Origin: Limnoperna fortunei | Lineage: Eukaryota > Mollusca > Bivalvia > Mytilida > Modiolidae | NCBI GenBank assembly: GCA_944474755.1 | Contig: OX104112.1 | Span: 54,975,176-55,039,175 of the forward strand | Direction of reading: 5' to 3' | Length of the DNA: 64,000 bases | Shown here: one piece after another, positions 35,081 to 45,750 of the stretch | How positions within the stretch are numbered: position 1 is the first letter of the stretch | Layout: each line of letters starts with the position of its first letter | Program-made: the position numbers and the translations under genes | Notes under the pieces: generated by a model | Seen by the model: only the letters and a program-made list of their open reading frames with translations | Databases searched by the model: none | What the model was told of the DNA's origin: nothing

Positions 35081-36397
35081 CGAGCAACTCAGTAGTTTTT
35101 CTACTTTTAGTGTCGTCCTAATCATGCTTTCTAAGAATAGTAAATCTTACTCCAGTAATGTTAGCACGGAAAACGCCGCTATTGTGTTTAAGCAAGTATT
35201 GTTTCGATGTAACTCTATTGTATACAATTTAAATATAAATAGCTTTTACATGAAACATCTGGATGTACATTTTAGATCTGTTTAACACAAAAATGTATGT
35301 CATACTAAAACGACTATAGAAGTGTTGTTCGACGATCAGATTTGTGTTAGTGAAAATGTAGAGTACATACCATTGCTTTCGTTAATATATAGTGAAATGC
35401 AATATTTTGTGAATGATCATCGGTAAGAAAGCAATGCCAATATAAGACCATGAAATGATGAAAATTAGAGATGTTTAGCTAACCGCAATCTATTTTCTAA
35501 CTCGTTTTTCTCATTCGTAAATACATATTTTCTTTTGCTTATGTATATATAAAATGCGTTCGTTACACGATTGCAATTGATTTATGCATTTTCGTAAATT
35601 AATACATATCCTGAAAAAGAAATATGTGAATTGTACAATACTTTTAGAAATCACTGCGCGAAACTGGATAAACCCTGTATAGCAAAATGCGTTTGTGTGC
35701 GTGTGTGAGTGAGTTGTTGGGGGGGGGGGGGGGGGTGTAACGAATTGAACGTCGCATTAATCAAAACATACTGGAAATTGTCTTATATACTACTCGCCAA
35801 AGACAACCGCGTATAAAGAATAAAGAAAATCAATCACTTACCACAACATTTCATATAACAACAAAGGCAATTGGAATCAACGCATAACACGTAACCTTTT
35901 TCTTTTAAATTATTTCTAGCTATTTTCATTTGTATAAAAACGTATATATAGTATTAAATCATACACAATATTAATTATGCAAGTATTTTTTATTTTAATA
36001 AATTACATGTATTAAACTGAAAACAAAAAAACCCCAATAACTTGTTAATCAACTTGATATTTGAAAATGTACCTGTTAACTCATAATTCATCACAAAAGC
36101 ATGCGAATCTATTTTTACATAGTCAGTTTTTATATTGAATATTATGTTTTTGAGACAGAAAGATTGTTTTGAAAACTATCCATCCCAAGTCAAAACAGCT
36201 GGTGCAAAGAAATTTTATGCACATCTAAATAAACATAGAATTTAATTTCTGCTTCAAAACATATTTACATCTGAAACTGAATGTAAGTGAAATTTCTTTA
36301 ATATGCTTTATATTTATGTAATTTATGTCCCACCATGCTTAATGAAACTTAGTACTATATTACAACATGATGAGATCTCATAACTTGCAAAAGTCTG
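35081..36397. other. Noncoding; 17-base poly-G run
   Basis: An uninterrupted run of 17 G occurs at 35719-35735 after a GTGT-rich stretch. Otherwise the sequence is A/T rich and no gene is visible. Confidence 0.5.
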
Positions 36398-37048
36398 TAG
36401 GGCGCGGCATCAGTGTCGACCCACAGTGCTGCTCAGCGCGTTTCCATTTGGCGGATATGGTAAGCCCTAACACTGTGGGTGTTAGGTTATAACACGGGCA
36501 TCTAGCTGCGGACCATATTGGGTAACGTTTGTGGAGAATGTTACGAGCATTTAGAGATGAACACTCATTCTGTAATTTTTGACATTTATGTTCACAATGG
36601 AGCAGCTATACAAGGCTTCAATGTCATTCCTTATCAAATCCTTCCTGTTTTCTAGTGGCGGTCTGAATGTTCTGTGTTTGACCCATTCCATGTCCTGAAT
36701 TCATCAATTGTTTGTTAGGGGCCTGGGTGGCGGAATGGTTAAGGTAGTTCGTCTACTATTGATCACGTGGTCTGTCAACACTGAGGTTGCGTTTCGAGTC
36801 TCACTGCGGCAAGGTGTACTAGACTCCAATCATAACAACTGATAAGGATAGCCAGTTTTCCTGCCGCAGGTAGCGGGTTTTCTCCGGATACTGCGCCCCC
36901 CCCCCCTTTCCCAATAAAAACTGGACGCAATGAAATAGTTGAAAAAAATGAAAGTGGCGTTAAACATCAAACAAACAAACAATCAATTGTTTGTTATCTT
37001 GTTCTCGCCCTTACTACTGACTGGACGTTTATCAATCAATCAATCAAT
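36398..37048 (+). mobile_element. Repeat family 2 copy split by a SINE
   Basis: GCATCAGTGTCGACCCACAG, GGTTATAACACGGGCATCTAG, GCTGCGGACCATATTGGGTAAC and TTTCTAGTGGCGGTC align with the copy at 29,255. The SINE at 36,718-36,981 interrupts it, after which TTGTTCTCGCCCTTACTACTG and the (ATCA)n tail resume. Confidence 0.8.
36718..36981 (+). mobile_element. SINE with perfect 15-bp target-site duplication
   Basis: Head GGTGGCGGAATGGTTAAGGT, altered B-box GTTTCGAGTCTCAC, body with a 13-base C run, and tail AAACAAACAAAC. ATCAATTGTTTGTTA is present on both sides (36703-36717 and 36982-36996). This is the clearest recent insertion in the window. Confidence 0.95.
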
Positions 37049-39641
37049 TCAAAAACCACAAGTAAATAATTATTAAAACATAGGCCGGGTCCATGTCACA
37101 ATACAGAAGCTTATTCGGGCCACTTTGTTGCAATTTTTTTATTGCGTCTTAGAATCGCAATAACGTTTGTGTTTAAACGCAAGCTATTATAAAATAAATT
37201 GTAAAAGCGGCCATAATAGGGTCCCGTATAGAAATGTGTATATACAATAATTATGTCAACAAAACATAATCAAATAATCAAGCCGCATTAACGAAATTAG
37301 GAGGACCTAATGAAAAAAGTTATGAAATAAGTTAGCACTTTAATTGAAATATATCTTTATAATATGGCTACATGATATGCAGGACTTTCGATTAACTCTT
37401 CTAGGAGAGATTATTGTGTATATTTGTTACCAACAACAACAAATGGCTTCCTGTAAGAGGTATTTTATTGAGCGAACCAGAGGTAGTGATGTAACGCGCT
37501 AAAAACAATCTGTTACGTTAAATCAACAATGTAGCACATAGGAGTAGTAGCAAGAAAAAAAGGGGTACAGTCGGTTAAGGGTCGACAACCGGTTTACCGT
37601 AAATGTTTAAATACAGACAGGAGTTTTCCATGTACTATTATTTGTTACGTACCTAATTGCACTCGAGACCGTAACATTTGTTGTTTTGTTTGAAAGGTTT
37701 TTTTTAAATGATTTATGTTAATCGTTTCACAAATTGAGTTAATGTAATGAAATTTTATCATTTTTTTTCAATTGTAATAAAATTGGTACAGTTTTCTGTA
37801 CCAGCAATTTAAAAAGTGGAACGGTCGGAACCCTACCGGCCGTACCGCTTGCTACGTCTATGTAGCAATGTTACAGTTATAGCAGACGACAATTTCTTAC
37901 ATGTCTACAAGCGTTTGAAAGATGTACTATATAGTTTTATAGTTTTCTCTGGTTGTGTACAATATTTGTTTATATGTTAAAAAGTTTTTTTGAGTTTCCA
38001 TGCCATGTGTTGTGTTTTCTGTATCGATTAATTTTTAACATCTTGTTATCGTCTGCTTTCATTTGTAACAATTAAATAATTTGAGTTATAAATTTTAGTG
38101 CTGACTGGAAATCTAGAATGTCCGTAACTATAACTGCTGTAGAACCTCGCTGTCAGACAACTCGACGAAGGCGGGATTTCTGGTCAGAATTAAAAAATTA
38201 AGAGTACAGTTGTACACAATTAATACAATAGTCAAATGAAAATCTAAACATTGCACTTTATAGTTTGGTGAGCTAGAAAACGAGCAACACGTCCTTTTGA
38301 ATGGTCAATAACACTAACAAATACGGGAAACTCTGTTTAATCGAAGAACTATCGCTAATAATAACTGTTAATTTTAAACAGGGAGGACAAAGTCAAATAC
38401 ACCCTCTGAAAAAGGATGAAAAATGTTTGACTTGTGTTTTTGACTTTATAACGAAGTCCTTGGGACTCCAAAGATAGATCCGCATCGGTTCAAACTAACA
38501 AATAATAACTGCGCTTAATGTGATATTTTGAAATTTATTGCTTCAGCACATATATGAGAGTAACTTGCAATAAAATTGATTTGATTTAATTTGTATCAAT
38601 TTTCGTTTTTGTTTTTTCTTCGTCAAGCCATTTTACTTCATTTGTATTATAAATAACATTCCAATAATCATCATTGTTTCATTCAAATCCAGATAAGATA
38701 AGACAACAGGAGTATAAGACGGGCAAATGGAAGGCAGAGTCAGGCTGTAGTTAGCCCTGGAAAAAATAGTGTACAAGTCTGAAAAATAAATAGCAGTTTA
38801 TACTAAAATCCTGTCAGACCACGGGTTCGGGGTATCATGGATTTCTTCTACGCGTAGTCTCGTCCCGTGGTGAAATACCCACAAAATACTATTTTGAATG
38901 TTTCCAAAGAATATCGGGCAAAACTACACCTTCCTTCTTAGTACCTAATTAGTTTTGATAAGTTTTACAATTTTGCACCAAAAAAGTATTCAAAGAATAT
39001 TTTTGAGTACCAAAATTGTTGACATTGACCCCCCTCCAAAAATTAATCCGGTCATATGTAAGACAACATTTGAAACAAAATCCAGGACAGAATAATCTTA
39101 ACCAGACCCTGCTGAATTGTTTTATGACATGTTTTTAATTTAATCCAAATACCGAAAACAAACATTTATATGATTTTTTTTTACCCGAAATTGAACTCGA
39201 GCTCTATGAAGATAAACTCGAACTCCAACTGTAACTCGAAGTTTAACTCGAACTTTTACTCAAACTCGAACTCTATCCATCACATCCCATTTAATCAATC
39301 GATGTATTTGGTAGTCTTTTTGAGAATTATGCAATGAAAGAAAAAACAAATAGTCCAAAAGACGCCATATCTTTTTACTTTTTCAATTAGTATTCCCGCT
39401 TATGTCAGCAAATAGACGTTTTATATCATTTAAACAAAAAATTATTGAATTGGCTCTGTGTATTAAGCAAGTTTCTAAAGTACATGACCATAACATAATT
39501 TATATTAATAATGGTATACAGTATTTTTGTATTTAAAAAAATATATAGACTTCGTTTACATGATGTTTTTTGCATGATTTTAAGTGCAAATAGTTACCGG
39601 TACTTATATTCAAGCTTATGTTATTTTCATTTCCGTTTCAG
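37049..39641. other. Noncoding upstream of the His/Gly peptide gene
   Basis: No coding exon was recognised. An untranslated first exon of the following gene may lie here, since its ATG exon is preceded by an acceptor. 39,192-39,278 holds a degenerate AACTCGAACT-type short repeat, about eight units. Confidence 0.45.
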
Positions 39642-39699
39642 AAAAAAAAACAGTTGGGGCAAAAGAATGAAAGGAATATTACTCTGTGTTGTAATACTA
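39642..39699 (+). other. Leader exon 1 of the His/Gly peptide gene
   Basis: The acceptor TTCCGTTTCAG ends at 39641. Then come 25 bases of 5'UTR, ATG at 39667, eleven codons and GTAAGT at 39700. Length, phase and the MxGxLLxVV pattern match 19447-19502. Confidence 0.75.
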
Positions 39700-40498
39700 G
39701 TAAGTTTTGTTTAGAATTTGGATGCAGTAACTGCGTACTAAGACTAGATTGTCAACATATTTAACACAGACTACCTCAACTTATAGGACACAAAGACCCT
39801 CAACACTATTAAAACTTTAAAACGACGGTTACATCAACTTTGTTGTATGCTTATTTTTATTAAACAGTTTTACATTTTAAAATTAAATTATGAAAAATTT
39901 GGAACTTGTTGTTATCATTTTAAATTTAATTCTGGTTAGGACTTGGCGGTAGAAGTTGTATTAGTATAACATATTTTCATTTCAAGCTAAATTCATTTGA
40001 AAATTTTGACCTATTGAGTTAAATTTATTTTTACATTATAGACCTTTCTGGTGTTAGTAAACAACGTAACTGGAGGAATCATATCATACACTGTTTATAA
40101 AAGTAAGTATCTATATATGGACATTACACATTACTTTTGGAAGTTAAGAAGGAAAACTGTAATCTCAACACAGATGATCACGGCGTACCAATTATTTTCG
40201 ATGCCTGAATACAAGATGGTACATCGTTATTCGTTTGTTTGTTTGAATGGTGTTTAGCGCCAGTTTCAGCTTTATCATAGCGTCGAGATTTTAGTGGGGT
40301 GGAAGCTGGAAATCGGAGAAAACCCCCGACCTGCGGTAGAAAAACTGTCAATCCTTCCCAATTAATATTAAAGTCGAGCGAGTCAAGGAGAAACGAATCC
40401 GCAAAACTGTGTGTTGACCAATCACGTGATCAAAAGTAAACTACCTTAAGCACTCGGCTACCGAGGCCCCGCATTGTCATTCGAAATGTACAAGTAAG

Positions 40499-40577
<79 letters not shown>

Positions 40578-41018
40578 ATTGTACAAATCGTAAATATAAC
40601 TTTTTGTAAAGGTAGCTGGGGTTCATAATTTGTACATCAAAATTAACAAAAAACAAATAAAATTAAATTATTTGAAAATTTAAGACAATAAAAATTGAAA
40701 AAACTTTGTATTTGTATATTGTTGGGCATAGAATCGCACGGCATCCCCAATTGTTTTTTTATAATTTTTTTTACACCATAGGTGATATGCGCTTACAAAT
40801 ATATCATTTATAGGTACTTTTGTATATTAAAAACAATTTCAGGAGGCCATAATGGACATGAATACAAAAAGACCTACAGCACGGTTGTAGGCCATGGAGG
40901 ACACAGGAGAGGCCACATAGGTAGGCATAGAATGGGACCACATAACAAACATTTTGTAGGTCACTATGGACATGGTAACAAGAAAACATACTACAGTATC
41001 AAGATTGCAAGCTACTAA
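39667..41018 (+). CDS. Small secreted His/Gly-rich cationic peptide (three coding exons)
   Basis: Coding exons are 39667-39699, 40042-40102 and 40843-41018, giving 89 residues. Exon 1 (MKGILLCVVIL) ends at GTAAGT in phase 0. Exon 2 (TFLVLVNNVTGGIISYTVYK plus one base) runs from a TATAG acceptor to GTAAGT in phase 1. Exon 3 follows TTTCAG and continues in frame through an Arg codon. The first 22 or so residues form a strong signal peptide. The mature part has 10 His in its last 57 residues, seven of them as Gly-His, many Lys, Arg and Tyr (KKTY twice), and no Cys. The composition suggests metal binding, adhesion or antimicrobial use; none is shown. An AATAAA lies 69 bases after the stop. It converges on the B-box gene at 43,654. 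The exon plan is the same as in the giant Gly-X gene. Confidence 0.8.
40232..40470 (-). mobile_element. SINE in intron 2 of the His/Gly peptide gene
   Basis: TTTGTTTGAATGGTGTTTAG, ACCCCCGACCTGCGGTAG and CACTCGGCTACCGAGGCCCC mark the copy. CATCGTTATTCG (40222-40233) and CATTGTCATTCG (40472-40483) look like an aged 12-bp target duplication. Confidence 0.88.
40497..40580. repeat. (AAAT)n microsatellite
   Basis: About 20 uninterrupted TAAA units follow the SINE. The left boundary of the segmental duplication lies about 110 bp further right. Confidence 0.97.
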
Positions 41019-41086
41019 GAGGGAGCCATCTTTGTTACCGGTACTTGGTTCATGAAACGTAAAAAAAAAGACAATTGCATAAAAAC

Positions 41087-41092
41087 AATAAA
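41087..41092 (+). terminator. Polyadenylation signal of the His/Gly peptide gene
   Basis: AATAAA, 69 bases after the stop. The duplicated copy near 57,950 reads AATTAAA at this place. Confidence 0.6.
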
Positions 41093-41286
41093 AAGTATTT
41101 ATCATAACTCGTTTTTGATACATTAATATATACGTATATGTATTGCTTTTGGTAACTATTTTCATAGTTCCAAATGTTCTTCCCATTAAAAACTTGAATT
41201 TTAGACAGTAACAAGTATTAGCTTTTAATTAAATTATCGAGAAAGAAAAGTAGTCTGTTATTGTTCTATTTACATATTGTAGAGTC

Positions 41287-41450
41287 TTCAGGAGGTTGAG
41301 GTATTTAAGATACAACTAATGATCACGTGCCATTGAACTCTGAGATTGCCGAGTTTTTGCCCGACTCCAGCCTTAATTGACATGTCTACCGAAGGTGGGG
41401 GGTTTTCGCTGGGTACCCGGCTTCCTCTTCATAACAATTGGATACATAAA
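41287..41450 (+). mobile_element. Old SINE shared by both duplication copies
   Basis: AACTAATGATCACGTGCCAT, ACTCCAGCCTTAATTGAC and GGTACCCGGCTTCCTC are family blocks. The tail is deleted here but preserved at 58,350-58,388 in the other copy. Confidence 0.72.
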
Positions 41451-41799
41451 CAATACAATTGCACGAGAACAAAGCAGTACTAAAATGTAACATTAATTTA
41501 ATGAAAGTTAGAAGATTTGGTGTGTCTAGTGGGAACCATAATTCATTATAATAAATATTCAACTTAAGAAAATAAAATGACAACGTCTATTTACTATTTA
41601 AAAAAAATAAAAGTTAAACCAATGTGTGGAAGATATGGGCATTTTAGCTCGACAATGAGCAAAGAATTGTCAGGTTATTATGACGGGAAAATCTGCCTGT
41701 CACTCACTTCAGTGCGTATTGGTACAGTGCAACTATTCTTGTTTACTATGTATTGTAGATGCTACAAAATATCCCATCTACATACATATACTTGGTTAA

Positions 41800-42180
41800 T
41801 ATTTATTTCTTACATATACCATCCTATTAACCTGCATACTTATAACTATCTACCTATCCGGCAACAACTGCCTACCTTTACCTGCATAGTTTCCTTTGGA
41901 CCTAACTGCTTACATACCTACCAACTACCCACTGTATAGCGACCAGCGTACTGCTTACTTACCTACCAACTACTCTCTCTATTGCGACCTAACTACCTAC
42001 TCTTCCTAGCACAAGCAAGCTACCTTCCTTCAAACCGCCCTATATATACCTGCTATACTTACACTTGCTGCCCTAATTACCTACCTATTAACAGCCCTAC
42101 TTATTCCTAACTACTTACTATCTGTCCTATTTATATCTACTTACCAAACTAACCTCACCTGACCTTGTGCATCGGCTTAA
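41800..42180. repeat. CTAC/TACC-rich degenerate low-complexity tract
   Basis: Irregular CTACCTA, TACCTGC and ACTACTTAC runs. A shorter counterpart is at 58,700-58,930 in the duplicate. The 120-codon frame at 41,577 depends on it and is not a gene. Confidence 0.7.
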
Positions 42181-42898
42181 CTGCTTTTCTAGGGTTCAAC
42201 ACAAATGTGTTATTCAATTAGGGGAAAACACGAGGAACACAACTAAACTTATATCACTTTAGTTTGTTAATCTCTACAATTTTGAGTGCATGCACCCTCA
42301 CCTTTTACAGTAAGAATAGTCTAAGTTCAATTTGTATTTAAGCCGACATAAAATAAAGAAAAACGTCTTGCATTTTTAAGTACTTTTCAACCTAGGTGTT
42401 AAAGTTCTGAGTGTCGGAGTTCGTGTATTTGACCCTTAGTAGGTGCAGTATGTAGAGATACAAGAAGACTCATAAAATCGCAACGCGGCTGAACTTTACC
42501 AGCTATTCCGTATATTCCAAATAAACAGGTACATTTGTACCTAAAATTATTACTGCAATTCGGGAGACGTTATTTTCATATTTATTATGTTTTTCTTGGA
42601 AAGCTAGATTTTACCTTTTAAGACAGATTTTTTGTCCTTTTTCTTGTCGTCAATATATCCACGATTTTTTTTAAATGTTTGTGATACGTATTATCGCTTA
42701 AGAATGCGCTGACTCCTACTTATACAAATTGATCCCATAAGTTAATCAGTTACTTTGTATATCATATGCAGTAACAAGAATTGTTAAAAGGCGTAAATTT
42801 TTTGTCAATCATCGAATTTGCTTGAATTTTGTTGTAATCTATGAAATACGTACTATACGTAAAAAGAATAACTAATTTAATGGCGATGTGACGATAAA

Positions 42899-43567
42899 TA
42901 AATCTTCCAATCTTGTCCCTTATTAATAATGACATCTTCCAATCTTGTCCCTTACATGTATTAATAATGACATCTTCCAATCTTGTCCTTTACTAATAAT
43001 GACATCTTGAAAAATCTTGTCCCTTATTAATAATGACATCTTCCAATCTTGTTCCTTATTAATAATGACATCTACCAATCTTGTCACTTATTAATAATGA
43101 CATCTTCCAATTTTGTCCCTTATTAATAATGACATCTACTAATCTTGTCCCTTATTAATAATGACATCTTCCAATCTTGTCCTTTATTAATAATGACATC
43201 TTCCAATCTTGTCACTTATTAATAATGACATCTTCCAATCTTGTCCCTTATTAATAATGACATCTACCAATCTTGTCCCTTATTAATAATGACATCTTCC
43301 AATCTTGTCCCTTATTAATAATAACATCTTTCAATCTTGTCCCTTACATGAATTAATAATCATATCTTCCAAACTTGTCCCCTATTAATAATGACATCTT
43401 CCAATCTTGTCCCTTATTAATAATAACACCTTCCAATCTTGTCCCCTATTAATAATGACATCTTCCAATCTTGTCCCTTATTAATAATAACATCTTCCAA
43501 TCTTGTCCCTTGTAATAATAACATCTTCCAATCTTGTCCCTTATTAATAATGACATATGCCAATCTT
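42899..43567 (+). repeat. 32-bp minisatellite, about 21 units
   Basis: Units of CATCTTCCAATCTTGTCCCT plus TATTAATAATGA, some with a 5-6 bp insertion (CATGTA). It lies just beyond the stop codon side of B-box gene 1. The duplicated locus keeps one unit-like stretch at 60,268-60,300. Confidence 0.95.
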
Positions 43568-43653
43568 TATGAAGTTATCTCATAAGCATCGATTACAGTA
43601 ATGTGCACGCAAAAAATAAATTTCTGTACAACAGATTCGCAAATAAATAATTG

Positions 43654-45342
43654 TTAGTGAATGACGTCATATAACGCAGCGTGTTCATTCGTTCTATTGC
43701 AGATCAGAAGTCGTTTACTGTCTTTGTCGTAGTACACAGCATTTGGGTTCTGGAGTCCATCTGAACTGGTCAGTAGAATTTTCTGTTGCTTGCCATCTGG
43801 AGAAATGGCCAGAAGTAGATTATTGTCATAACCAGCTGCAAACGTTATACCATGATTATCAACCGATATGACTGGTATGGACAATAGGCGGTCATCCTGA
43901 AAAGTCCAGATTTCTGTACCTTCCGTATCTATACAGTGTACACTCCCGTTGCTGACCGAGTAGTAAATTTTATCATACTGTGTTGTGACTTTGTACGTAC
44001 TCCATGCATCTTCGTATATACGTATTGTTTTGATAATATTGCCATCTAGATCTATTACCTTAATTCCCTCTCCAGACGCCACAGCATATAATTTACCGTC
44101 GTTGTATGTAATGCACTTAATTGAGAATGGAAATAAATTCTCCAGAGTTTGATTTGTATCGTTATTGTTAATATTGACTATGGATATGAATGTCTTCCTA
44201 TAAGAAACTGCAACCCTCTGGGCATCAATTATTGTGACGTCAAATGGATTATACGGTACACGGATGTCACGGTTATGTGATCCGTCTTCATTTAGTATAG
44301 TAAGCAATGGTTTATTGTTACACGTAATCATAATACAGTTATTGGGCAGTAATACGCAGCTCGTTACGTCGGAATTTTTTTTACCCATTTTCATGTTTGT
44401 CCTCAGCTTTAACTGTAGACTGTCTATTTTATGGACTGGTGGTTCAGCTGGACTCTGGTCCTGTGCCTGTATTAGCAATCGCTCAACATATGGAACTACT
44501 GCTTCTTTGGATGTAATATGTATTTGTCCTAAAGAGTCGAAAGCTTCACAGAATGTGTCGATTTTAGGGTTGAACTGAACTGCTATACTTAGCTGTGGGA
44601 TTCTGTTAACAAGGAGTTTGATTTCATTTATTTCGTTGCTAACAGTGTTCAAAATACTCCGAATTGCAAGAAACACTTGCAGATTTGATAAAAAGTGTTT
44701 CATGTTTTGTGCAATATTTTTAACATCCAGAATATTTTGGTGTTTTGTTTCAAGTTTGGTTGTCATCAAGGAAATTTCTTTCATTGCATTTTCCACCTTG
44801 GACTTAAGTGTTGTTAATAACTTTTTCTCCAGGCGCTCTAAATGCTTATTTATTTCAGAACGCGTTTTTGCTATTAATGTCTTTGTGACATCTTCCTGTT
44901 CCTTAAGATTTGTTTTATTTTGATGTAGATGTTGTACTCCTTTTTCAATGTTTTCAAGAAGTCCATCGATAGTTTGTTCCAGGTCGGCAAATGCAGTAGA
45001 CGTTTTGGCATCCTTCGCTGCTTTATCCAACGGTTTGAGACCTTTACAGCTGCTATGTTTTAACTGAACGCAAACAACACACGTGACGCTGTCGTGGGTA
45101 GGACAGTAAAAATCCAACTGTTCACCGTGGTCTGGACATTCTAAGCTGACATTTAAAATTTTGGTCTTGTGATGGTCTCCAGCTGGTATAACGTGGTGGT
45201 TTCTTGACATTTTAAGAGCTTCGTGACTCGTACAGCACTCATCACAAAAGCCTTCATGGCACTCCGTGCACCACATGCTCGCTGATTTAGTAACATTTTT
45301 ATAGTTGCATGGTTCGCACTGTAGTTCGCTAGATTCGGCCAT
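43654..45342 (-). CDS. RING-less B-box / coiled-coil / beta-propeller protein 1 (TRIM-like)
   Basis: An intronless coding exon of 562 residues. I chose the ATG at 45342 (MAESSELQCEPC) because an acceptor (TTTTTTTACAG on the minus strand) ends at 45353, ten bases upstream, so a 5'UTR intron is likely. The upstream in-frame Met at 45384 would lie in that intron. Residues 9-50 form a B-box-like zinc site (C9, C12, C25, C28, C33, C36, H40, H49). Residues 69-99 form a second B-box (C69, H72, C80, C88, C91, H96). A coiled coil spans about 105-260. The C-terminal 250 residues hold repeated beta-propeller (NHL/WD-like) blades such as GIKVIDLDGNII and LLLAISPDGKQQ. There is no RING, so ubiquitin-ligase activity is not expected by itself. 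Bivalves have large families of these, often proposed as innate-immune scaffolds. Function here is inferred from family only. Confidence 0.9.
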   Translation of the reverse strand: MAESSELQCEPCNYKNVTKSASMWCTECHEGFCDECCTSHEALKMSRNHHVIPAGDHHKTKILNVSLECPDHGEQLDFYCPTHDSVTCVVCVQLKHSSCKGLKPLDKAAKDAKTSTAFADLEQTIDGLLENIEKGVQHLHQNKTNLKEQEDVTKTLIAKTRSEINKHLERLEKKLLTTLKSKVENAMKEISLMTTKLETKHQNILDVKNIAQNMKHFLSNLQVFLAIRSILNTVSNEINEIKLLVNRIPQLSIAVQFNPKIDTFCEAFDSLGQIHITSKEAVVPYVERLLIQAQDQSPAEPPVHKIDSLQLKLRTNMKMGKKNSDVTSCVLLPNNCIMITCNNKPLLTILNEDGSHNRDIRVPYNPFDVTIIDAQRVAVSYRKTFISIVNINNNDTNQTLENLFPFSIKCITYNDGKLYAVASGEGIKVIDLDGNIIKTIRIYEDAWSTYKVTTQYDKIYYSVSNGSVHCIDTEGTEIWTFQDDRLLSIPVISVDNHGITFAAGYDNNLLLAISPDGKQQKILLTSSDGLQNPNAVYYDKDSKRLLICNRTNEHAALYDVIH

Positions 45343-45436
45343 TGTAGTCGTTCTGTAAAAAAATTCAAAATAAATATATAACACGAAATATATAAATACA
45401 ATGTAATTGTAATTTATTCTGTGTGAAACTTACAGT

Positions 45437-45690
45437 AAAGTTTAGCCATATCATGGCATTTAGTTTGTCAAAGGTGCAAATGTCCCCCGAATATATTAAT
45501 GTTTGTTGGTTAAAATTTATATATCTTGGTGGGTATTTTTGAAGACGAGACGGAAGCATTAGTTAAAAAAACCACCGACTTTTAGAAGTGGAACTGGCAA
45601 TATTTGTCAATCAAGAATGAAGTTGCGGACACCCTCAGGCCTGCAAGTAATGCTACAACCTACAACTTTAATGTTGACTGACCAGCAGCA
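45437..45690 (-). mobile_element. Heavily decayed SINE
   Basis: TAGCCATATCATGGCATTTAG, ACCACCGACTTTTAGAAGTGG, GGCAATATTTGTCAATCAAG and CCCTCAGGCCTGCAAGTAAT keep family order. A relative with the CCCTCAGGCCTG variant is at 62,752-62,960. Confidence 0.6.
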
Positions 45691-45750
45691 GCCGAAAGTT
45701 ATATAATATCAGGATTTAGACAAACTTATTCGGTAAATGCGACGATAGCT

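Larger units (their letters stand above)
40690..45750. repeat. Segmental duplication, copy 1
   Basis: Sequence from GTATATTGTTGGGCATAGAA (about 40,715) to CGGTAAATGCGACGAT (about 45,730) is collinear with 57,555-62,225. It includes exon 3 of the His/Gly gene, a SINE remnant, the B-box gene and its upstream flank. The left edge falls inside intron 2 of the His/Gly gene. Confidence 0.9.

Noticed and set aside
38140..38230. AACCTCGCTGTCAGACAACTCG as a DNA-transposon end
   Set aside because: Weak similarity to pogo-type ends, with no inverted partner and no transposase.
42899..43567. Regular 32-bp repeats resembling a CRISPR array
   Set aside because: Units are contiguous without unique spacers, and the window is eukaryotic (introns, SINEs). 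It is a minisatellite.
45343..45384. Upstream in-frame Met for B-box gene 1 (MLYIYFEFFYRTTT)
   Set aside because: A good splice acceptor lies between it and MAESSEL, and the paralogue does not conserve this extension beyond the acceptor.
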